From assembly GCA_012510625.1 (NCBI GenBank), contig JAAZHP010000148.1, positions 1 through 18,594 on the forward strand: DNA of 18,594 nucleotides, given 5' to 3'. Below are positions 14,531 through 18,594 of the stretch, one piece after another. Position numbers and translations under genes: made by a program. Within the stretch, counting starts at the first letter, position 1, and each line of letters begins with the position of its first letter. The DNA is from Bacillota bacterium. GTDB lineage: Bacteria > Bacillota > Dethiobacteria > DTU022. A model generated the notes under the pieces. That model ran no database searches and was not told the DNA's origin. It saw only the letters and a program-made list of their open reading frames with translations.

Positions 14531-15297
14531 AGGCTCGCCGTCTTGAAATCCGCTTCGATCAAGGCAGCCAGTTCCGCCAGCGTGCCCCGGTAATCAAAGG
14601 ATGGAGCGGCCTCACCGCGGTCGATGACCTCTCCTTCAACGAGAAAAGTAGCCATGCCGGCCCTGGCGGCGCTGATGTCCTCCACGGTGTCGTTGCCGGC
14701 CATGAGGCAGCGTTCCGGGGGTATTTCAATCATTCGGGCAATTTCGCAGTAATATTCGGGGCGGGGCTTGCAGTAATGCATGTTTTCCAAGCTGGTAATA
14801 AGATCAAATGATGCGGCGGAGAGCCCTCCCCAGGAGAGCCTTTCGACAACGGCGCTGCGGGGGAAGACCGGCTGCGTGGCCAGCACCAGCTTCAGGCCCT
14901 GCCGCCGAGCCGCCTTCAGCACCTTCCGGGCATGAGGCCGGGGTGCGCCCCAGGAGCGGAGGCGGGGAAACTCATCCCGGTAGAATTCCTCGATGAGCGG
15001 GTCAATCTCCTCGCGCGCCACCCCCAGGCGGCGGCAGAAATCTTCGTAGAAGACGGCCTCGTTGGTCCGGCCGGGATCATCGCTTTCCATCATTACTTTT
15101 ATGGTTGCAAGCAGGTGTGCGGTAAACTTCTCCGGCGGGAGATGGGAGGAGAAGTATGCCGCCAGCGCTTTCATATAGGCCGGGATGAACCGGAGCAGGT
15201 CCAGCTTGAGCAGGGTTCCGTCGAGATCGATGAGCAGGGCATCGAAGCGGCGGGCCGGCGCCGGTTCAGGCTTATTTTTCATCATTTTCATCTTCAA
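14527..15297 (-). CDS. HAD-superfamily phosphatase
   Basis: A 256-residue haloacid-dehalogenase-type hydrolase, probably a small-molecule phosphatase; the substrate is unknown. Motif I is DLDGTLL with Asp24 (nucleophile) and Asp26; a helical cap lies between about 30 and 115; motif II is Thr141 in LATQPV; motif III is Lys177 in YCKPRPEYY; motif IV is MAGNDTVEDISAARAG with Asp203 and Asp207. All catalytic residues are present. The ATG at 15297 overlaps ylbF by 26 bp and lacks a clear ribosome binding site, so translation is probably coupled; ATGs at 15291 and 15288 are equally possible. It is the last gene of the minus-strand mnmH-ylbF-HAD group and shares a TTAA stop region with its convergent neighbour. 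Confidence 0.9.
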   Translation of the reverse strand: MKMKMMKNKPEPAPARRFDALLIDLDGTLLKLDLLRFIPAYMKALAAYFSSHLPPEKFTAHLLATIKVMMESDDPGRTNEAVFYEDFCRRLGVAREEIDPLIEEFYRDEFPRLRSWGAPRPHARKVLKAARRQGLKLVLATQPVFPRSAVVERLSWGGLSAASFDLITSLENMHYCKPRPEYYCEIARMIEIPPERCLMAGNDTVEDISAARAGMATFLVEGEVIDRGEAAPSFDYRGTLAELAALIEADFKTASL

Positions 15298-15661
15298 GAG
15301 CCGTGCTGAATTGCTTCAGCAAATCGAGGTCCAGGATCTCTCCGGCAGCCTCGCTGATGATTTTTTGGACATCCGCGAGCAGCCTGCTGAAGCGGAATTC
15401 GGCATCCATGAAACGCTTCACCGTTAAATTCAGGTTCAGGACCTCGTAAAGTTTATTCAGCTTCTCCTGCTGCTTCGGGGCTACCTCCAGCCCGGCCAGC
15501 TGCTGCTTCTCCAGCCGGAACTGCTCCTTGCGGAAATCAACCAGCATATCCCGTGCCGTGCTGTCTTTCGCCAGCAGCTCCTGGGCTTCTTTATACCCCT
15601 TGAATTCAGAGGATTCCCGCAGCGCCTTGGCGAGAATATGGGCGGCGTCGTAAGGGTTCAC
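15272..15661 (-). CDS. ylbF: YlbF/YmcA family protein
   Basis: A 129-residue, almost entirely helical cytosolic protein of the Com_YlbF family. Typical marks are the N-terminal AHILAKALRESSEFKGYKEA, the middle DFRKEQFRLEKQQLAG and the LNLNLTVKRFMDAEFRFSRLL segment with its phi-x-x-F/phi-x-x-E helix. In Bacillus, YlbF with YmcA and YaaT forms a complex that steers RNase Y in mRNA maturation and affects sporulation and competence; whether this paralogue does the same is inferred. The start is GTG at 15661, with AGAGGTG about ten bases upstream. It lies 23 bp after mnmH and overlaps the HAD gene. Confidence 0.85.
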   Translation of the reverse strand: MNPYDAAHILAKALRESSEFKGYKEAQELLAKDSTARDMLVDFRKEQFRLEKQQLAGLEVAPKQQEKLNKLYEVLNLNLTVKRFMDAEFRFSRLLADVQKIISEAAGEILDLDLLKQFSTALEDENDEK

Positions 15662-15684
15662 CGGTTTGCACCTCTTTCTTCTTT

Positions 15685-16743
15685 CTATGGTATTGATAGA
15701 GCCTTTTCAGGCATGAGCATGGCCGCCAGCCGCCGCGCCGTTTCTTCGACAGAATCGTTCTCCATCACCGCAGTAAAAGGAGTTGTATCCGGGCGAGTAT
15801 CTTTATAGAGCCGGTCGTAGTAATCGCGGCATAGTGATAAGGCGACGGCCTCGTAGCGGGCGGCGGCAAGGTTCTCCAGCAGCTGCTCCACCCTGGCGCG
15901 GCCAAGCCGGCTTTGCAGGGAGAGAATTGCCTCCCGGATCCCGGCCAGGTCCCGGGCGGTGGGCTGCGCCGGGAGGTATTCATCAACAATTCTGCGGACC
16001 CGCTCTTCCAGCGGCGCGGTCAGCAAAATGTGTTCGCCTTCGTCCATGGCCGCAGCCAGCCAGGCGGGCAGGTGGATTTTACCAATGCGGCGGCCTTCGC
16101 CCTCGATCACGATATAGGGAACTCCATTGAAGCGGTCGAGCTGCTGCAGCAAGCGGGCTTCGAAATCTTTCTGCGAAGGCTGCTCGTCCAGGCCGATGGC
16201 GCCAAAAACCGATCCCCGGTGGCGGGCCAGTTCTTCCAGATCAATTGCCGGGTGGCCGCAGCGGAGCAGCTCCCTGATCACGGCTGTTTTCCCGGCGCCG
16301 GTCAAGCCGTGGAGTACGGCCAGCTTGCTTTTCAGCGGATAGTTTTGAAGCCGCCGGTGGACCAGGCGGCGGTAAGCGCGATAGCCTCCCTGCAGGCGCC
16401 AGGCCGGAATGCCGGCCAGGTTAAGAATCAGCTGCAGGCTGCGGCTGCGCAGCCCCCCCCGCCAGCAGTAGAGCAGGGGCTTCTTCTCGCCTGCGGCGGC
16501 GGTGACCGCGTCGACAAGCTCCGGCAGCCTGGGCGCCACCAGCTCCAGGGCGGCCCGCCGGGCGGCCCTCTCTCCTTCGCGGTGGTACATCAGCCCGATT
16601 TGCTCACGCCCGGCATCATCGAACAGGGGAATATTCACTGCGCCGGGGATAGACGTCTGGCTAAACTCCGCGGGTGAGCGCACATCTATAAAGATGACAT
16701 CATTGCGTTCGAGCGCCTCTTCTACAGAAAAAGTATGCTCCAT
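15685..16743 (-). CDS. mnmH: tRNA 2-selenouridine synthase MnmH (SelU/YbbB)
   Basis: A 352-residue enzyme that replaces sulfur with selenium in (methylaminomethyl-)2-thiouridine at the tRNA wobble position, by way of a geranylated intermediate, using selenophosphate. An N-terminal rhodanese domain (about 5-130) carries the catalytic Cys93 in LLYCWRGGLRSRS; the C-terminal half is a P-loop domain with HGLTGAGKT (145-153). The ATG at 16743 is used because homologues begin near this point, GAGGTG lies ten bases upstream, and a longer frame (to 16830) would run through the promoter boxes. The presence of mnmH implies that the cell makes selenophosphate (selD), which is not in this window. It heads the ylbF-HAD group. 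Confidence 0.95.
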   Translation of the reverse strand: MEHTFSVEEALERNDVIFIDVRSPAEFSQTSIPGAVNIPLFDDAGREQIGLMYHREGERAARRAALELVAPRLPELVDAVTAAAGEKKPLLYCWRGGLRSRSLQLILNLAGIPAWRLQGGYRAYRRLVHRRLQNYPLKSKLAVLHGLTGAGKTAVIRELLRCGHPAIDLEELARHRGSVFGAIGLDEQPSQKDFEARLLQQLDRFNGVPYIVIEGEGRRIGKIHLPAWLAAAMDEGEHILLTAPLEERVRRIVDEYLPAQPTARDLAGIREAILSLQSRLGRARVEQLLENLAAARYEAVALSLCRDYYDRLYKDTRPDTTPFTAVMENDSVEETARRLAAMLMPEKALSIP

Positions 16744-16783
16744 TGCAGGAGCGCACCTCTTTCCCCGGTAAGAACTTGATTCA

Positions 16784-16813
16784 ATTATAGCCCAGTTAAG
16801 TAAAACTGTGCAA
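16784..16813 (-). promoter_or_regulatory. Promoter of mnmH-ylbF-HAD
   Basis: On the minus strand TTGCAC (16813-16808) and a perfect TATAAT (16789-16784) are separated by 18 bp. Transcription would start near 16777, about 34 bases before the mnmH ATG. Confidence 0.75.
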
Positions 16814-16932
16814 GGCGGCGCCCGGGGCAAAAAATTTCAATTGGAAAAAGGTAAAAAGAACGCGGATATTGAACTATAAAATGCAAAAGAGTATTGAATG
16901 AACCGCCACTTGCTTCTCAAGGAGATAATGCT

Positions 16933-16942
16933 GTGCTATAAT
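16933..16942 (+). promoter_or_regulatory. Extended -10 promoter of HIT-rpsU
   Basis: TGCTATAAT at 16934-16942 is a perfect extended -10 element (TGnTATAAT). The -35 region is poor: TTGCTT at 16910-16915 is 21 bp away, and TTCTCA is at the ideal spacing. The transcript would start near 16949, about 30 bases before the HIT gene. Confidence 0.65.
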
Positions 16943-16980
16943 GGCAAAGGATTTTCAAATTAAACAGCAGGAGGACTGCA

Positions 16981-17343
16981 ATGACTGCTGATTGTATTTT
17001 TTGCCGCATTATTAAGAAGGAGAGCGAAGCGGAGATAGTCTACGAGGACGAGGAGATCCTAGCCTTCAAAGATATCTATCCGGCGGCTCCGGTGCACCTG
17101 CTGATTGTCCCGCGCAGACATATTCCTACCCTGGCAGACCTTGAAGCCGGTGATACCATGCTCATGGGGCGGCTGATCAGTGTAGCCAATGACCTGGCCC
17201 GCGCTTTCAACCTGGACCAGTCCGGTTACCGGCTAGTAATAAATTGCGGCAAAGAAGGCGGACAGCTGGTTTATCACCTGCATCTGCACCTCCTGGGAGG
17301 AAAAGCGTTATCGCCTGCTATCGCCGAAGGACGGGGCGTTTAG
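16981..17343 (+). CDS. HIT-family (HINT-like) nucleotide hydrolase
   Basis: A 120-residue histidine-triad protein of the HINT branch, which hydrolyses phosphoramidates such as AMP-lysine. The triad is His99, His101 and His103 in YHLHLHLLGG, with Gly-Gly directly after it as in the family. Cys5 and Cys8 (CIFC) with His38/His47 are the usual zinc site of the Cys-containing HINT proteins. Length is normal. GCAGGAGG lies about six to seven bases before the ATG. In Firmicutes this gene commonly lies between mtaB and rpsU; here it keeps its place next to rpsU but is separated from mtaB by four other genes. Confidence 0.94.
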   Translation: MTADCIFCRIIKKESEAEIVYEDEEILAFKDIYPAAPVHLLIVPRRHIPTLADLEAGDTMLMGRLISVANDLARAFNLDQSGYRLVINCGKEGGQLVYHLHLHLLGGKALSPAIAEGRGV

Positions 17344-17373
17344 CAGCTGTTGCTGCTGTCTCCGGTTTTTTTT
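17342..17373 (+). terminator. Weak terminator-like hairpin between HIT and rpsU
   Basis: AGCAGC (17342-17347) and GCTGCT (17352-17357) form a 6-bp stem over a TGTT loop, starting within the HIT stop codon. An uninterrupted run of eight T lies at 17366-17373, eight bases after the stem. The gap makes it a poor standard terminator; it could partly reduce read-through into rpsU. Confidence 0.35.
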
Positions 17374-17406
17374 CGGCGACGGTTCGCGCGGAGAGGGGGG
17401 AAGATC

Positions 17407-17583
17407 GTGGCTGAAGTCAGAGTGGGGAAGAATGAATCCCTTGACAGAGCCCTAAGAAGGTTTAAAAAGCAGTGTGCACGGACCGGAATTCTGACGGAAG
17501 TGCGCCGCCGGGCGCATTATGAAAAACCCAGTGTGCGCCGCAAGAAAAAAGCGGAGGCGGCGCGGAAACGGCGCTACCGCTGA
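17407..17583 (+). CDS. rpsU: 30S ribosomal protein bS21
   Basis: A 58-residue, very basic protein of the small ribosomal subunit. It begins [21 protein letters not shown], contains [16 protein letters not shown] and ends RKRRYR, all standard for bS21, and has the usual Firmicute length. The start is the GTG at 17407, because it gives the canonical N-terminus and a G-rich AGGGGGGA lies about five to twelve bases upstream; the 19 codons before it in the same frame are not part of the family. It is followed after about 100 bp by a strong terminator. Confidence 0.96.
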   Translation: MAEVRVGKNESLDRALRRFKKQCARTGILTEVRRRAHYEKPSVRRKKKAEAARKRRYR

Positions 17584-17684
17584 GTTTATCCTGGATGGCG
17601 CGCCGGTTTGCGGGCGGTGCCGCCACCCCTTTCCAGTGCTGACCCGCGCAGAAAAATAAGTAGGAGATGAAGCAGGATTACTTG

Positions 17685-17719
17685 AAGACCCGGTTGTTGG
17701 ACCCAAACCGGGTCTTTTT
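17685..17719 (+). terminator. Rho-independent terminator after rpsU
   Basis: AAGACCCGGTT (17685-17695) and AACCGGGTCTT (17706-17716) are perfect 11-bp arms around a 10-base loop, followed by a run ending in five T (17715-17719). It ends the HIT-rpsU transcript and lies only 21 bp before the nfeD start codon. Confidence 0.93.
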
Positions 17720-17740
17720 ACCGGAGGGGTGAGTTTAATT

Positions 17741-18594
17741 ATGCTTGAAAGGAGACTGAACCTGGTCCGGGCAATTCTATTTGCTGCCGGCCTGCTTCTA
17801 ATTTCCGGAGGCGGCATTGGGTATGCCTCGCCGGACAGCCCGGCGAAGCTGGCTTTGCTGGCGATTGAAGGAGTCATCGATTCGGGTATGGAAAATTACA
17901 TCGATCATGCGCTGAACCGGGCTGAAGAGGAAGGCGCCGCCGCGGTGATCCTGGAGCTGGATACGCCCGGCGGTTATCTAAAAGCGGCGCATAACATCAA
18001 GAAACTGCTCGATGACTTTTCCGGTCCCGTTTATGCCTATGTCCGGCCGCGGGCCCTCTCTGCCGGCGCCTACCTGGCCCTGGCTGCGGATGAAATATAT
18101 ATGGCTCCGGGAAGCACGCTGGGAGCGGCGGAGCCGGGCTTGCTGGGGGGAGGAGAGGTCGATGAAAAGTCCCTCTCCGCCTGGGAGGCCGATATGCGCG
18201 CAGTGGCCGGGCGCCGCGGGCGCGACCCGCAGCTGGCTGCAGCCATGGTTCGCAGAGAGATCGCCATTGAAGGGGTGGTAGAGAAGGGGGTCTTGTTAAC
18301 GCTGACCGAAGAAGAGGCGCTGGCGCTTGGTTACAGCGAAGGCACGGTGGAGAACCGCGGCGCTCTTCTCGACCGGATCGGCTTTTCACAGTCTGAGATG
18401 ATTTCCTACCGCCCTCGTCTTGTTGACCGGATAGTGGGTTGGATTACCCACCCCGTTGTGGCTACGATCCTGCTCATTGCCGGAATTACCTGCCTGGTGG
18501 TGGAAATCTTTACCGCCGGCTTCGGTGTTTTCGGGCTGATCAGCATAGTTGCTTTCACTCTCTATTTCGGAGGGCACTATGCCGCCGGCCTGGC
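17741..18594 (+). CDS. nfeD: NfeD-type membrane serine protease (3' end outside window)
   Basis: The first 284 complete codons of a membrane-bound ClpP-class protease. An N-terminal signal or anchor (about 8-29) is followed by a ClpP/crotonase-fold domain starting KLALLAIEGVIDSGMENYIDHAL; LELDTPGGYL (71-80) forms the oxyanion region; the nucleophile is Ser107 in ALSAGAYLALAAD; and Lys143 in VDEKSLSA is the best candidate for the partner lysine. From about 237 the membrane helices begin (VVATILLIAGITCLVVEIF), and the OB-fold NfeD domain would follow outside the window. GGAGGGG lies 11 bases before the ATG. In Bacillus the order is rpsU-yqeY-yqeZ(nfeD)-floA; yqeY is missing here, and floA is the likely next gene (inference). 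Confidence 0.92.
   Translation, partial: MLERRLNLVRAILFAAGLLLISGGGIGYASPDSPAKLALLAIEGVIDSGMENYIDHALNRAEEEGAAAVILELDTPGGYLKAAHNIKKLLDDFSGPVYAYVRPRALSAGAYLALAADEIYMAPGSTLGAAEPGLLGGGEVDEKSLSAWEADMRAVAGRRGRDPQLAAAMVRREIAIEGVVEKGVLLTLTEEEALALGYSEGTVENRGALLDRIGFSQSEMISYRPRLVDRIVGWITHPVVATILLIAGITCLVVEIFTAGFGVFGLISIVAFTLYFGGHYAAGL

Noticed and set aside
15913..16677. 254-codon open frame opposite mnmH
   Set aside because: Antisense shadow; mnmH motifs and promoter are clear on the minus strand.
16801..16900. Small RNA or gene in the mnmH-HIT gap
   Set aside because: Only AT-rich sequence with no stable hairpin, terminator or open frame.

Overview
The window looks like a chromosomal segment of a moderately GC-rich, spore-forming, anaerobic member of the Firmicutes, probably of the Desulfotomaculum/Pelotomaculum type (Peptococcaceae). 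This rests on three things: spoIIP; the hrcA-grpE-dnaK-dnaJ heat-shock cluster behind a CIRCE operator; and the order dnaJ-rsmE-mtaB-...-HIT-rpsU-nfeD, which is known from Firmicutes. The genus is an inference. No phage, CRISPR, transposase, tRNA or rRNA gene was found.

Layout. 1-505: acpS (+). 536-2458: an aconitase of the Aquifex type (-). 2459-2861: a 403-bp regulatory region holding divergent promoters and three inverted-repeat elements. 2862-4893: iscR-iscS-iscU (+), a compact Fe-S assembly module. 4973-6515: spoIIP and a small membrane protein in the yqxA position (+). 6493-10182: a sigma-A type promoter, CIRCE, then hrcA-grpE-dnaK (+). 10183-10694: a 512-bp gene-free region packed with hairpin repeats. 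10695-13909: dnaJ-rsmE-mtaB (+). 13970-14530: an unrecognised single-pass membrane protein (+). 14527-16743: mnmH-ylbF-HAD phosphatase on the minus strand. 16744-16980: divergent promoters. 16981-17583: HIT protein and rpsU (+), ending at a strong terminator. 17741-18594: the 5' part of nfeD (+), cut by the window edge.

How the genes fit together. The Isc module makes Fe-S clusters that the divergently transcribed aconitase and the radical-SAM enzyme MtaB would need, and IscR probably senses cluster supply. HrcA represses its own operon through CIRCE, and GrpE, DnaK and DnaJ form the Hsp70 machine. RsmE (16S rRNA), MtaB and MnmH (tRNA) and bS21 form a translation and RNA-modification theme. 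SpoIIP acts in engulfment during sporulation.

Most of the window is conserved housekeeping sequence, and I do not see a clear new defence or biosynthetic system. The parts most worth a second look are non-coding: an 11-bp inverted repeat that would hide the start codon of the unknown membrane protein (13916-13980); a paired-hairpin repeat array that separates dnaK from dnaJ (10196-10558); heptad repeats that supply the last residues of the aconitase (529-556); and the palindromes between aconitase and iscR.
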